From Sphingobium lignivorans (GTDB taxonomy: Bacteria > Pseudomonadota > Alphaproteobacteria > Sphingomonadales > Sphingomonadaceae), in contig NZ_JACHKA010000001.1 in assembly GCF_014203955.1 (NCBI RefSeq), positions 3,131,001 through 3,195,000 of the forward strand: a stretch of 64,000 bases of DNA. The letters run 5' to 3'. Of the stretch, positions 37,592 through 45,416 are shown piece by piece (the first letter of the stretch is position 1; each line of letters starts with the position of its first letter). Made by a program: the position numbers and the translations under genes. The notes beneath the pieces are model-generated. The model did not search any database, was not told where the DNA came from, and was given only the letters and a program-made list of their open reading frames with translations.

Positions 37592-38042
37592 AACGGGTCT
37601 GAGCGGCAACGCCTCGCTGCCCTTCCTCGATTCGATCCGTCAGCAGGTCGCGCAGATCCCCACTGGAAGCCACACCGAGGACGGAGCGCTCCGCACGGGC
37701 ATCGACTTTTTCTCCGCCGCGCGCATTTTCGTCACGTTCAAGGTCAAGCTCGCGGAGCATTTTCCCGAGGCCATGCCGGATGAGACATTCGACTTCCTTG
37801 TCGACCTGATGGTGCATGAGTGGCTCAGCCGGCGCATCGGCGCGCAGCGGCCGGCCGAGCTCGGCCTGTCCCGCTCCGCCTCGCTCAGCCCGCGCATCCA
37901 GCACGCGCTGGCGCTGGGGCTGATCTCGCTGGAGCCCGATCCGGCCGCTGACGATCTGCGCATCGTCACTCTCACCCGCAGCGCACGCGCCCGGCTCAAC
38001 GTGTTCTTCGATTATATGGCGAGCTACATCTCCGCGCTGTAG
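37578..38042 (+). CDS. hypothetical protein with MarR-like winged-helix end
   Basis: 154 aa. It overlaps the membrane-protein gene by 14 bp. The C-terminal part ARIQHALALGLISLEPD-type sequence (actual: SPRIQHALALGLISLEPDP) followed by DDLRIVTLTRSARARLNVFF looks like the wing and last helix of a MarR regulator; the N-terminal half (TGIDFFSAARIFVTFKVKLA) is helical. The MarR assignment is inference from this pattern only. Its coupling to a membrane protein suggests a related function. Confidence 0.75.
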   Translation: MASRETGLSGNASLPFLDSIRQQVAQIPTGSHTEDGALRTGIDFFSAARIFVTFKVKLAEHFPEAMPDETFDFLVDLMVHEWLSRRIGAQRPAELGLSRSASLSPRIQHALALGLISLEPDPAADDLRIVTLTRSARARLNVFFDYMASYISAL

Positions 38043-38234
38043 AAATCCCGGCACGGCAGGGCGCCTGATACGGCCCGCAGGACGCCCCCCGGAGGAGACC
38101 CCGATCAGCAGGCACCCCGCCGAGGGACCGACTCCCCGGCCGGAAAAGTGGCGCCCGAAACCGCTCCGGCCCCGCGTCCGCAAAGCCATGGCGGCCCGCT
38201 CCCAAACTCCGCGCACCGCACGCCGACACAGACC

Positions 38235-38263
38235 TTGCAACTTGCGCGCGATCCGCTTAGGAG
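38235..38263 (+). promoter_or_regulatory. probable promoter of tRNA-Pro
   Basis: TTGCAA, 17 bases, then TAGGAG. The distance to the tRNA 5-prime end (12 bp after the -10 box) is right for a start a few bases before the mature tRNA. The -10 match is only partial. Confidence 0.45.
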
Positions 38264-38275
38264 GCGCCCTCCGGT

Positions 38276-38352
38276 CGGGACGTAGCGCAGCCTGGTAGCG
38301 CATCACACTGGGGGTGTGGGGGTCGGAGGTTCGAATCCTCTCGTCCCGACCA
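38276..38352 (+). tRNA. tRNA-Pro (anticodon GGG)
   Basis: 77 nt including an encoded CCA. The acceptor arms CGGGACG and CGTCCCG pair fully. The D arm is AGCGCAGCCTGGTAGCGC, the anticodon stem TCACA/TGTGG holds the loop CTGGGGG with anticodon GGG, and the T arm is CGGAGGTTCGAATCCTC. tRNA genes are common integration sites, and degraded accessory sequence follows directly here. Confidence 0.96.
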
Positions 38353-38412
38353 AAAAGCAATCATTTACAATAGTTTGTGCCGCACCTTGAGGCATCTGGT
38401 GCGCCACCCCAC

Positions 38413-38442
38413 GGCGCCGTCTAGCGTATATCTAGCAGCGCC
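38413..38442. repeat. inverted repeat near tRNA-Pro
   Basis: GGCGC and CTAG on the left mirror CTAG and GCGCC on the right around a central CGTATAT, with small internal bulges. It could be a terminator for the tRNA or a recombination-type site; no T-run follows. Confidence 0.35.
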
Positions 38443-38458
38443 GCTGAATCGCAGCCAG

Positions 38459-38719
38459 TTAGGACGCCTGCCGCTCCTTCAGACGGTCCTCCGCTATGCT
38501 TGCCTTCACTGCGCCAGCCATCTCTTCAAGCTCTTCTTGCAGAGCATAGCGTGAATCAGGGAACTCGAAATACAGTTCCCAAACCAGATCACTCACGCAG
38601 GCTCGAAGCAATGCGTCCCGAAGCGAGGGGTTGCTGGCAAGCCCCCGAACATGCTCAGCAAACTCTTTCGATTTGGCAGATACCTGCCGATCAAGTTCAG
38701 ATTCAGTTTCGTTCGACAC
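38459..38719 (-). CDS. hypothetical protein
   Basis: 86 aa, acidic and helical (LDRQVSAKSKEFAEHVRGLA, YALQEELEEMAGAVKASI). A GTG start at 38719 has a perfect AAAGGAGG site 8 bases upstream, which supports a real gene. Codon use is less GC-rich than in neighbouring genes, as expected for transferred DNA. No family recognised. It lies in the accessory patch next to the tRNA. Confidence 0.6.
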   Translation of the reverse strand: MSNETESELDRQVSAKSKEFAEHVRGLASNPSLRDALLRACVSDLVWELYFEFPDSRYALQEELEEMAGAVKASIAEDRLKERQAS

Positions 38720-38935
38720 GCTCAGCGCCTCCTTTACTCTCAGCAGACCAGTTTATCAGAGCGGCGACAGGAAGCTAGATCAATGGCGTCATAGCAGCAC
38801 CCCACGCCCGAGGGCGCAGGGTGCTGGCAGCGCCAGGGTGGAAAGGAGTGCCCGTCCCCGCTGCTGGCCCCGATGTTGTGAAGGCGAGGGGTCGGTGGCC
38901 TTGACCCTCATCGCGGGAGTTAAGCTCGGACCTCC

Positions 38936-39063
38936 CAACCTCTATCTGAATCTGTCCTCGTCCTCCGGGCATCCATCCGCGCCGCTGCACAGGCGCAGGC
39001 GGATCACGTCCTCTGAAAGAAGGGCGGCGGCACTTCATGCACCGCTGCCAACCTACCTTCCTG
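38936..39063 (-). pseudogene. small zinc-ribbon protein remnant, frameshifted
   Basis: One frame gives RKVGWQRCMKCRRPSF; the adjacent frame continues DVIRLRLCSGADGCPEDEDR and stops. Joined, they look like a small CxxC...C zinc-finger protein of the kind often found in sphingomonad phage or phage-like regions. The joint at about 39013 requires a frame change, so the gene appears broken. Boundaries are approximate. Confidence 0.3.
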
Positions 39064-39091
39064 ACCACGCGAGGCGGGCTAGCATCGGCGT

Positions 39092-39410
39092 CTAGCACTG
39101 GCTCCCGGCCCGGCGTCGGCATCCGTCGTAGGCCCATCGCTGCGGCTCGATCATGCCTTGCAGGTCTGCTCCTTCCCGCGCCGGGAATGAGAAGGTGTCG
39201 ATAGGCGCACGGGGAACGGGCCGCGGCGCGGGTGATGCTGGCGACGGAGGTACTGGCCCCCTCCGCGTCCAGCGCGCCCGCACTCACTGCCGCATATGCG
39301 CCATCAACGAAGGCATCCCACGAACCATAGAATATGACGATGGGCGATGGTCGCGGCTTCCAGCCCTCCTCAATCCGCTTCACGCGACGTTGGAGGGCGC
39401 GGAGGCTCAT
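39092..39410 (-). pseudogene. phage-like hypothetical protein remnant
   Basis: It begins MSLRALQRRVKRIEEGWKPR followed by PSPIVIFYGSWDAFVDGAYA, a start I associate with short hypotheticals in prophage regions. After GALDAEG the frame becomes low in family resemblance, while another frame offers DTFSFPAREGADLQGMIEPQ and stops at 39092, suggesting a frameshift. Assignment is weak. Confidence 0.35.
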
Positions 39411-39455
39411 GTGGTCAGGACCGGCGATCCACAGCACATGCCTCAGTGGGCAAGT

Positions 39456-39596
39456 TCATGTGTCGGTTGAGAATGCCCTCTCGAATCTCGTTCTGCTTCT
39501 CCCGTAGCGAGCAATGCCGGCCTCGCAGAGATCAAGCTCCTTGAACAGATTTTGTCTCTCTTCGCTGTGCACTTCAGCTTTTAGCTGCTCTGACAT
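39456..39596 (-). CDS. possible small hypothetical protein
   Basis: 46 codons from MSEQLKAEVHSEERQNLF to FERAFSTDT, charged and helical, with a G-rich stretch before the ATG. No similarity recognised. It is in the same accessory patch and may be a remnant. Confidence 0.3.
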   Translation of the reverse strand: MSEQLKAEVHSEERQNLFKELDLCEAGIARYGRSRTRFERAFSTDT

Positions 39597-39713
39597 ACCG
39601 CCCCCCACACGCCGCTTCCCGAGGTGGCATGTTCGGCTCAAGCAACCAAGTCATCAACCGACAAGGCGCAGCGAGCGGAAGAGAGCGATCATCTAGCCCA
39701 GGTCAATCTGCCC

Positions 39714-40469
39714 CTAAAGCGCCACCCGCAGCGACCAAACCACCCGCTCCCCGACATGCCGGTCAATATAGGGCCCTTCCGGGTCCACCGCGCCGATGCT
39801 GGTGCCGGAATAGCGCAGTCCGGTCGCCAGCCGTCCCATCACATAATCGAGGCCGACAGCATGATCCCAATAGCGGCCCTGTGGCCTCAGCCGGGCGGCG
39901 CGTATGGCATCCTCCACGCGTCCCGATGACCGGCCGATATGGCCGTAGATGCTGAGGGGGGTGCCGGGCACGCCCATGTCCGCCGCGAGGCTGAGATAGA
40001 GATTGTCCCCGCCGATCGAGTCCTGCGGAGGAGCGTAGCTCGCGCCGAGATGGAAGCGCGCGGGGCCGATATCGTAACTCAGGCTGCCGTCCCCCTCGAC
40101 ATAATCGAGGCCGGCCGCGCCGGGAAAGACGTGCCCCGTCGCGCCCAGCGAGAGCATCCATGGGCCAAGATCGCGCCGATAGCGGGCGCCAAGATCGAGC
40201 CCGGCATCCGCGCCGCCATGCCGCCGGCTCTGCCGCAGCGAGGTGGCGCCCAGGCCGATTTCCAGGCTCCGGCTCAGATCAAGCGTGACATTGCCCTCGA
40301 CCGCCGCTTTTCCGTCGCTCCAGGAAAGGCCCCGGCGGCGATGATCGGTCGCCACCTCGAGCCGAAAGGAGGGATCGAGGCCCGTCTGCGCGCGCGCCGG
40401 CAGGGCAGGCAGCAGCGACGCGCCGCCAAGCGCGGCAACCAGCAGCGCGCCGCGCCATTGACGGATCAT
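39714..40469 (-). CDS. TorF-family putative porin
   Basis: 251 aa. The signal peptide MIRQWRGALLVAALGGASLL is cleaved after ARA. The mature part is a beta-barrel pattern with RLEVATDHRRRGLSWSDGKA, typical of the TorF family (conserved S/TDYRFRGxS-like opening), VEGDGSLSY, LYLSLAADMGVPGTPLSIYG and a terminal RVAL region. It is expected in the outer membrane; transport substrate unknown. The ATG at 40469 has a GGAGGG site. It starts 16 bp after a secreted hypothetical protein gene ends, so the two are probably cotranscribed. Confidence 0.85.
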   Translation of the reverse strand: MIRQWRGALLVAALGGASLLPALPARAQTGLDPSFRLEVATDHRRRGLSWSDGKAAVEGNVTLDLSRSLEIGLGATSLRQSRRHGGADAGLDLGARYRRDLGPWMLSLGATGHVFPGAAGLDYVEGDGSLSYDIGPARFHLGASYAPPQDSIGGDNLYLSLAADMGVPGTPLSIYGHIGRSSGRVEDAIRAARLRPQGRYWDHAVGLDYVMGRLATGLRYSGTSIGAVDPEGPYIDRHVGERVVWSLRVAL

Positions 40470-40485
40470 ATCCCTCCAGCTCGCG

Positions 40486-40914
40486 TCAACGCATTGCCAA
40501 GGCTTGCGCCGCGCGAATCTCTCCCGGCAGATTGGCCCGGTCCGCTTCGGCCATGGCCGTGATCTTGTCCCGGGCATTCTCGATACTCGTGGCAATCTGG
40601 GTCTCCACATAGTCGCGACGGCCCGCGCACCGACCGGGCACCTGCCCCTCGACACGATGGCCATCGCCGGCCAGCCGCCGGACGAGCGGCGCGGCGTCCT
40701 GATCGCGGCGGATCTCCCGGTCGAGCTGGACCTTGGCGGACCAGACGCAACGCTGGTTGCCGGGGCGCGAGCCGGGCGAAATGCCGATCGTCCGCATCTT
40801 GGTCGTGACGGTCTGGCGATAGTTCACATGATAAGTCACCCCTTCGTGCTCGACAGTGGTCTGATGCACGGGGGCACTGGCGGCGACCGCGGTGGCGATG
40901 ACAAGGCTAAGCAT
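40486..40914 (-). CDS. hypothetical exported protein
   Basis: 142 aa. A short signal peptide (MLSLVIATAVAASA) is followed by HQTTVEHEGVTYHVNYRQTV, which resembles sphingomonad periplasmic proteins of unknown function. Two cysteines (QRCVW and GRCAGR) could form a disulfide. The C-terminal half is helical (IATSIENARDKITAMAEADR). It is followed after 16 bp by the TorF porin gene. Confidence 0.75.
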   Translation of the reverse strand: MLSLVIATAVAASAPVHQTTVEHEGVTYHVNYRQTVTTKMRTIGISPGSRPGNQRCVWSAKVQLDREIRRDQDAAPLVRRLAGDGHRVEGQVPGRCAGRRDYVETQIATSIENARDKITAMAEADRANLPGEIRAAQALAMR

Positions 40915-41055
40915 CCTGTTCCTCCTTCTTCGGGATGATACTGCCTAAATTTTGAGCAACATCTCTCTGATATGCTCAAATTAAAGGCACACCCCTCAGG
41001 TAAGGCCGCCGTCTTTCCGGATTGTTTCCAGAACGTAACGTTGGCTGGCGGGAGG

Positions 41056-41730
41056 TCAGGCGCGTTCCAACAGACCCTCGACAAGCCCTTCGAAAAGGCG
41101 GCGACCGTCCGTGCCGCCATGGGCCGCCTCGATCACGCGCTCGGGATGCGGCATCATGCCCAGCACGTTGCCCGCATCGTTGAGGATGCCGGCGATATCC
41201 CGTGCCGAGCCGTTGACGCTCTCGCCGTAGCGAAAGGCCACCCGGCCCTCCCCTTCCAGCCGGTCGAGCGTGGCGGCATCGGCGAAATAATTGCCGTCAT
41301 GATGAGCGACCGGCACAGTGATATGTTCGCCCGCCTCGTAGCGGCTGGTGAAAATGCTCTGGCTGTTCTCCACGGTCAGCGCCACGTCGCGGCAGACGAA
41401 ATGGATGCCCGCGTTGCGCATCAGCGCGCCGGGCAGAAGCCCGCTTTCAGTCAGCACCTGGAAGCCATTGCAGACGCCGAGCACATAAGTGCCTTTCGCG
41501 GCGGCCTCGGCCACCGCCCGCATCACGGGCGAGCGCGCCGCCATCGCGCCGGAGCGCAGATAGTCGCCATAGGAGAAGCCGCCCGGCACGCCGATAAGAT
41601 CGATGCCCTCGGGGAGTTCCGTCTCGCGGTGCCAGACCATCACGGGCTTCGTGCCGCTGACGGCCTCGAAAGCCACGGCAAGGTCGCGATCGCAGTTCGA
41701 TCCCGGGAAGACGATGACGGCGCTTTTCAT
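41056..41730 (-). CDS. purQ: phosphoribosylformylglycinamidine synthase subunit PurQ
   Basis: Glutaminase subunit that feeds ammonia to PurL in purine synthesis. The class I amidotransferase nucleophile is in [14 protein letters not shown] (near residue 86), with the His-Glu pair in [10 protein letters not shown] near the C-terminus. N-terminal [16 protein letters not shown] is diagnostic. 224 aa is the family length. It follows purS with a 25-bp gap. purL is not in this window; the three-subunit form of the enzyme is implied. Confidence 0.96.
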   Translation of the reverse strand: MKSAVIVFPGSNCDRDLAVAFEAVSGTKPVMVWHRETELPEGIDLIGVPGGFSYGDYLRSGAMAARSPVMRAVAEAAAKGTYVLGVCNGFQVLTESGLLPGALMRNAGIHFVCRDVALTVENSQSIFTSRYEAGEHITVPVAHHDGNYFADAATLDRLEGEGRVAFRYGESVNGSARDIAGILNDAGNVLGMMPHPERVIEAAHGGTDGRRLFEGLVEGLLERA

Positions 41731-41755
41731 CGCAATAGCTCCCTTCCCGCGCGGC

Positions 41756-41989
41756 TCAGCCGACTGCCTCGATCCGGTAGTTCTCGATCACGGTATTGGC
41801 CAGCAGCTTGCGGCACATCGCGTCGATGTCTGCTTCACTGGTCCCCTCGGCGAGATCCAGTTCGATCAGCTTGCCGGCGCGCACGTCATTGACGCCGCCA
41901 AAGCCCAGCCCTTCCAGCGCATGCTGGATCGCCTTGCCCTGCGGATCGAGCACGCCGGACTTCAAGGTGACGAACACGCGGGCTTTCAT
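41756..41989 (-). CDS. purS: phosphoribosylformylglycinamidine synthase subunit PurS
   Basis: 77-aa bridging subunit of the PurL-PurQ-PurS complex. [20 protein letters not shown] and [20 protein letters not shown] are conserved in the family. It is immediately upstream of purQ. Proteobacteria with this gene use the small PurL form, in contrast with the single-chain enzyme of E. coli. Confidence 0.95.
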   Translation of the reverse strand: MKARVFVTLKSGVLDPQGKAIQHALEGLGFGGVNDVRAGKLIELDLAEGTSEADIDAMCRKLLANTVIENYRIEAVG

Positions 41990-42140
41990 GGGGGCGAGTC
42001 CTCTTTCGGCTTGCTTGAGCGGATGCCGCAGCCCCTAGACCCGGCTGGCCGCGCCCGCAAGGGGGTGACACGGGAAGGCGCCCGGATGGGTGCCGCCGGA
42101 ATAGCCCCGGCATGAGGCATCTGGCCACCAGCCGGCGCGC

Positions 42141-43244
42141 TTAGCGCCCGTCCACCGCGATGCGCCCGAGCGCCGGGTCATCAGTGAAGAACCGATCGAT
42201 GCCGAGCGCGAGATAGCGGCGGATCTCGGCGATCGATCCCGCTTCATTGCGGGCGTTGTTCCCGGCTCCGTCGCGCAGTTCCAGCGGCAGGAAGCGGTTT
42301 TCCGGCCGGAAGGTATAGGCACCCACCAGCAGCCCGGCCTCATGCGCGTCGCGCACCAGGCTGGTGGGTTCGCCCCACCGCCCCTCGGCATCGAGCGGGA
42401 TCAGCATCCGGCTGGAGGGGGAGACAGTGTCGGCATAGGCCGCAATCGCACGCAAGCCCGCAGGTGTCGCCATCTCGCCATAAGTCAGCGAGCCGCCGGC
42501 CGCCGCGATATCGGCAGGCGTCTCGTCGTGTTCGCCGAGGAGTTGCATCAGCCTGATGTTGGAGTTGCGCCCGATCCGCTCGCGCAGAGAACGTAGATTA
42601 CCGATCTCGAAGGACTGGATCTCGACGGGATGCCGCCGGCTGTGCTCATGCGCGGCCAGCGTGGCGAGCAGCCGATCCTCGATCGGCAAGCCGATCCCTC
42701 CGAAATAAGTGGAATGCTTGATCTCAGGCACCAGCCCCACGACGCGGCCATGCGCGGCGCCCTCAGTGGCCGCCAGTTCGATCACTTCGCCCAGCGTGAG
42801 GATGGGGAACTGGCCGTCATATCCCCGGCTTTCCGGGCGTAGGTCGCCCAAGCGCTCGATGATGCGCAGGGTCTTGAGCTCGGCGAGCGTGAAATCCTCG
42901 GTGAACCACCCGGTCACGCTGTGCCCGTCGATCGTCCGGGTTGTGCGGCGGCGGGCGAATTCGGGTCGGCTGGCGACATCGGTGGTCGACGCAATGTCAT
43001 TCTCATGCCGTGCCACGAGCACGCCGTCGGCGGTGATGACGATGTCGGGCTCGATATAGTCGGCCCCGTCGGCAATCGCCTTGGCATAGGCGCCCGCGCT
43101 GTGCTCCGGCCGCAGGGCCGAGCAGCCACGATGGGCCAGGACGAGTGGCCGCGTCCGCCCCGGCGCTCCTACCACCCTGCCCCCGGCCGGCGCGGCCAGC
43201 GCAGCCATTCCCCCCAGAACCATGGCTTGCCTGCGGTTCAGCAC
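42141..43244 (-). CDS. glpQ: exported glycerophosphodiester phosphodiesterase
   Basis: 367 aa. It begins with a twin-arginine-like MLNRRQAMVLGGMAALAAPA signal, so export by Tat is possible. The catalytic LAHRGCSALRPEHS at about residues 36-49, YIEPDIVITADGVLVARHE and LVPEIKHSTYF supply the metal and active-site residues of the GlpQ/UgpQ fold. It hydrolyses glycerophosphodiesters to glycerol-3-phosphate and an alcohol. Long periplasmic GlpQ type. Confidence 0.92.
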   Translation of the reverse strand: MLNRRQAMVLGGMAALAAPAGGRVVGAPGRTRPLVLAHRGCSALRPEHSAGAYAKAIADGADYIEPDIVITADGVLVARHENDIASTTDVASRPEFARRRTTRTIDGHSVTGWFTEDFTLAELKTLRIIERLGDLRPESRGYDGQFPILTLGEVIELAATEGAAHGRVVGLVPEIKHSTYFGGIGLPIEDRLLATLAAHEHSRRHPVEIQSFEIGNLRSLRERIGRNSNIRLMQLLGEHDETPADIAAAGGSLTYGEMATPAGLRAIAAYADTVSPSSRMLIPLDAEGRWGEPTSLVRDAHEAGLLVGAYTFRPENRFLPLELRDGAGNNARNEAGSIAEIRRYLALGIDRFFTDDPALGRIAVDGR

Positions 43245-43349
43245 ATCCGTTCGCTCTCATTCTCCGGCTCGATGGCCATCTCGCGGTTCCTGTCATCGCA
43301 CGACGTCAGCTTCGTGACAGCCACCTCCGCCAGCGGATATGGCCTGCGT

Positions 43350-43871
43350 CTAGCGGATGCGATAATAATCCGCGACCCGATCGAGCGCGAAGCCGAGCAC
43401 GAGCTTGCCGGCGCGGGCCGGCCAGCCCAGCGTCTGCTCAGCCGCCGCCAGACTCTCGCAAGCGCAGGCCACGCGCCAGAGGATGTCCGAAAGGCCCGGC
43501 CCCGCGGCGGCCAGAGCGGCGTTCAGCCGCTCGCGCGCGGCAATCTGGGTCATCGTCCGGTCCGCGCCGCCGGGCGCAGGGCGCCGGCCACGGGATGGCG
43601 CCGCCGCCATATCCCAGTTCATCGTCACCCGGGCATTCATGGCCGCACGCTCCCAGTCGGCGCGAATGGCCTCCGCTGCTGCGAACTGGCGGCTCGAAAG
43701 CATCCGGCGCGCATACAGCCAGCTTGTCGGCGATTCCCCAAGATTGATCGTCACGACATGCGGCTTGCCGTCGGGGCCTTCCACGCGTCTTTCCACCAGC
43801 TTCTGGGCCGCGCTGCCCGCTTGCGGAACCTTCTTGGCATGTCCGTTTCCCTGCTTTGCTTGTACCGCCAT
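43350..43871 (-). CDS. DUF6456 domain-containing protein
   Basis: 173 aa. After a polar N-terminal leader come RRVEGPDGKPHVVTINLGES and PTSWLYARRMLSSRQFAAAE, then a helical C-terminal part with RLNAALAAAGPGLSDILWRV and KLVLGFALDRVADYYRIR. This is the DUF6456 pattern common in alphaproteobacteria; function not known, though the helical layout suggests DNA binding. Divergent from the XRE regulator with a 94-bp gap that contains a palindrome. Confidence 0.75.
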   Translation of the reverse strand: MAVQAKQGNGHAKKVPQAGSAAQKLVERRVEGPDGKPHVVTINLGESPTSWLYARRMLSSRQFAAAEAIRADWERAAMNARVTMNWDMAAAPSRGRRPAPGGADRTMTQIAARERLNAALAAAGPGLSDILWRVACACESLAAAEQTLGWPARAGKLVLGFALDRVADYYRIR

Positions 43872-43934
43872 GGATGGTCTCCTTCCCCGATTCGGGCTGC
43901 CCCATTGCCATGGCGATGGAAATGTAGGACAGGC

Positions 43935-43949
43935 TAACCGTTCAGGTTA
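43935..43949. promoter_or_regulatory. palindromic operator candidate TAACC-N5-GGTTA
   Basis: TAACCGTTCAGGTTA is a perfect inverted repeat of 5-bp arms in the gap between DUF6456 and the XRE regulator, 16 bp before the XRE start. Its size and place suit an autoregulatory HTH site. Confidence 0.5.
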
Positions 43950-43965
43950 TCTGGAGACCGGTACG

Positions 43966-44529
43966 ATGATTACCCGCATTCGCGAGGTCCGCAAGGCGCG
44001 CGGCCTGACTTTGGAAGAAGTGGGTGCGCGCTGCGAACCGCCGACCACGGCGCAGACGATTGGTCGGCTCGAGACCGGAACGCGAACCGTATCGGTGAAA
44101 TGGCTTAACCGCATCGCCGCAGCGCTGGACGTGCAGGCCAGCGATCTGGTGGACCTGCCCGCGAGCGAGAAAGTACCGGTGGCAGCGCTGGTGGGCCCCG
44201 ATGGCGCCGGCGCGCCGGCCCGTCCGCTCACGCTCGTGCCGCCCACCGTGCCGAAGGGGGCGCTCGGCATCCGGATGACCGCCGCCCTTGGCGATTATCG
44301 CGCGGGGGATGAGTTGTGGTGCGAGCCACTGCCGCCCGAGCGCTTCACCGAAGCGCTCAACCGCGACGTCCTCGTGCCGCGCCCGGCGGGGCGTTTTCTT
44401 TTCGGCCGCCTCATTGGCCGTGATGGCATGATGCTTCATCTGCTCCCGCTTGGCGCGGGCACCCGGCAACAGGTGGTGAACGATCCCGCCTGGATCGGCC
44501 TGCCGGTGCGCCTCATCCGAAGCCTGTAG
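43966..44529 (+). CDS. XRE-family transcriptional regulator
   Basis: 187 aa. The N-terminal HTH is ITRIREVRKARGLTLEEVGA and TIGRLETGTRTVSVKWLNRI, then AAALDVQASDLVDLP. The C-terminal half (about residues 85-187) resembles the S24/LexA-like beta-fold (MTAALGDYRAGDELWCEPL, RPAGRFLFGRLIGRDGMMLH) without a clear Ser-Lys peptidase pair, so it probably binds a ligand or mediates dimerisation. Divergent from DUF6456 with a palindrome between them. Target genes unknown. Confidence 0.85.
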   Translation: MITRIREVRKARGLTLEEVGARCEPPTTAQTIGRLETGTRTVSVKWLNRIAAALDVQASDLVDLPASEKVPVAALVGPDGAGAPARPLTLVPPTVPKGALGIRMTAALGDYRAGDELWCEPLPPERFTEALNRDVLVPRPAGRFLFGRLIGRDGMMLHLLPLGAGTRQQVVNDPAWIGLPVRLIRSL

Positions 44530-44585
44530 TAAGGCCACGCGCCCGGGCATTGCGAGAAGCGTCACCCGCCTCTATCGCAACCTTG

Positions 44586-44939
44586 ATGTCCCCGCGCCGC
44601 GCCCTGACGCCTTATCGGCTCGTGTTGGCCCTGCTGCTCGCCATGATCGGGCTGCAGGCGATGCCGAGCGGCGCGGCGACTTTCCAGCCCCGCCAGGGCT
44701 CCGCCTTCAGTTCCGCCACCCTCGATGTCGCGCTGGTCACCGTCACCCGGCGCATCGCCGAGACGACCGCGCCGGCGCTGCCGCACCCTCAGCCATTGCT
44801 GCCGTCCTTCGTGCAAGTCACGGCTGCCACCAGCCCGCCGTCCGTCGGCGCGCCAGCGCCCCGGCCCGCCTCCACCGGCCCACCGCGCCCCGCAATCCAT
44901 GTCGTCCTCCATGCGCCGAGAGCGCCACCTCTCCTCTGA
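44586..44939 (+). CDS. hypothetical exported protein
   Basis: 117 aa. An N-terminal hydrophobic segment (YRLVLALLLAMIGLQAMPSG) probably serves as signal peptide, cleaved after GAA. The rest is Ala/Pro/Thr-rich with no recognisable domain. The gene lies between the XRE regulator and another small hypothetical on the same strand. GC-rich low-complexity sequence leaves some doubt that the full length is real. Confidence 0.5.
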   Translation: MSPRRALTPYRLVLALLLAMIGLQAMPSGAATFQPRQGSAFSSATLDVALVTVTRRIAETTAPALPHPQPLLPSFVQVTAATSPPSVGAPAPRPASTGPPRPAIHVVLHAPRAPPLL

Positions 44940-44999
44940 GTTCCCGCCCCGCGCCTGTTCCGGGCGCGGCCCAGCTTTCTGAACTCGGAAGAATCGATC

Positions 45000-45311
45000 A
45001 TGCATGACACTGAATTGCCCTCCTCCGGGAGCGCCGAGCGGCGCACCCGGATCGAAACGCTTGTCGGCGCTTATCCCGACCTCGCGTCCCCGGAGCTTGA
45101 CGAGCTGCTTCATTGGTACCGCAAGGAAGCCTCCGCGCTCGAGGTAGCGCTGCTCTCCGCCCGCACCGACATCCGTGCCGGCTACGCCCGCTTTTTCCGC
45201 GATCATATCGATCGGGTCTCGCCCCGCGATCTCGCGCGGGCGGCGCTGTTCCTCGGGGTGAGCGGGGCCTTTGTCTGGGGCTTCTGCATGATTGCGCTAG
45301 CCCGGCTTTGA
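45000..45311 (+). CDS. hypothetical membrane-anchored protein
   Basis: 103 aa. The N-terminal half resembles an anti-sigma or zinc-free helical domain (YPDLASPELDELLHWYRKEA), and the C-terminus has one membrane helix (ALFLGVSGAFVWGFCMIALA). No CxxC is present, so classical anti-sigma assignment is not supported. It precedes the glycosyltransferase gene by 105 bp. Confidence 0.6.
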   Translation: MHDTELPSSGSAERRTRIETLVGAYPDLASPELDELLHWYRKEASALEVALLSARTDIRAGYARFFRDHIDRVSPRDLARAALFLGVSGAFVWGFCMIALARL

Positions 45312-45416
45312 CCGCGCAAGGGCGGCGCCGGGTGCAGGCTAACGGACCCGGTCGCCGCCGATGCGCAGGCAGAGCCCTAGTGCCTTCTTCATGGGCTGCT
45401 GCTAGGCAAGGGCGCC

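Noticed and set aside
38276..39713. CRISPR array or integrative element with integrase
   Set aside because: No regularly spaced repeats and no recombinase motif were found here or elsewhere in the window.
41056..41989. Possible purine riboswitch before purS
   Set aside because: The 5-prime region is short and shows no conserved aptamer core.
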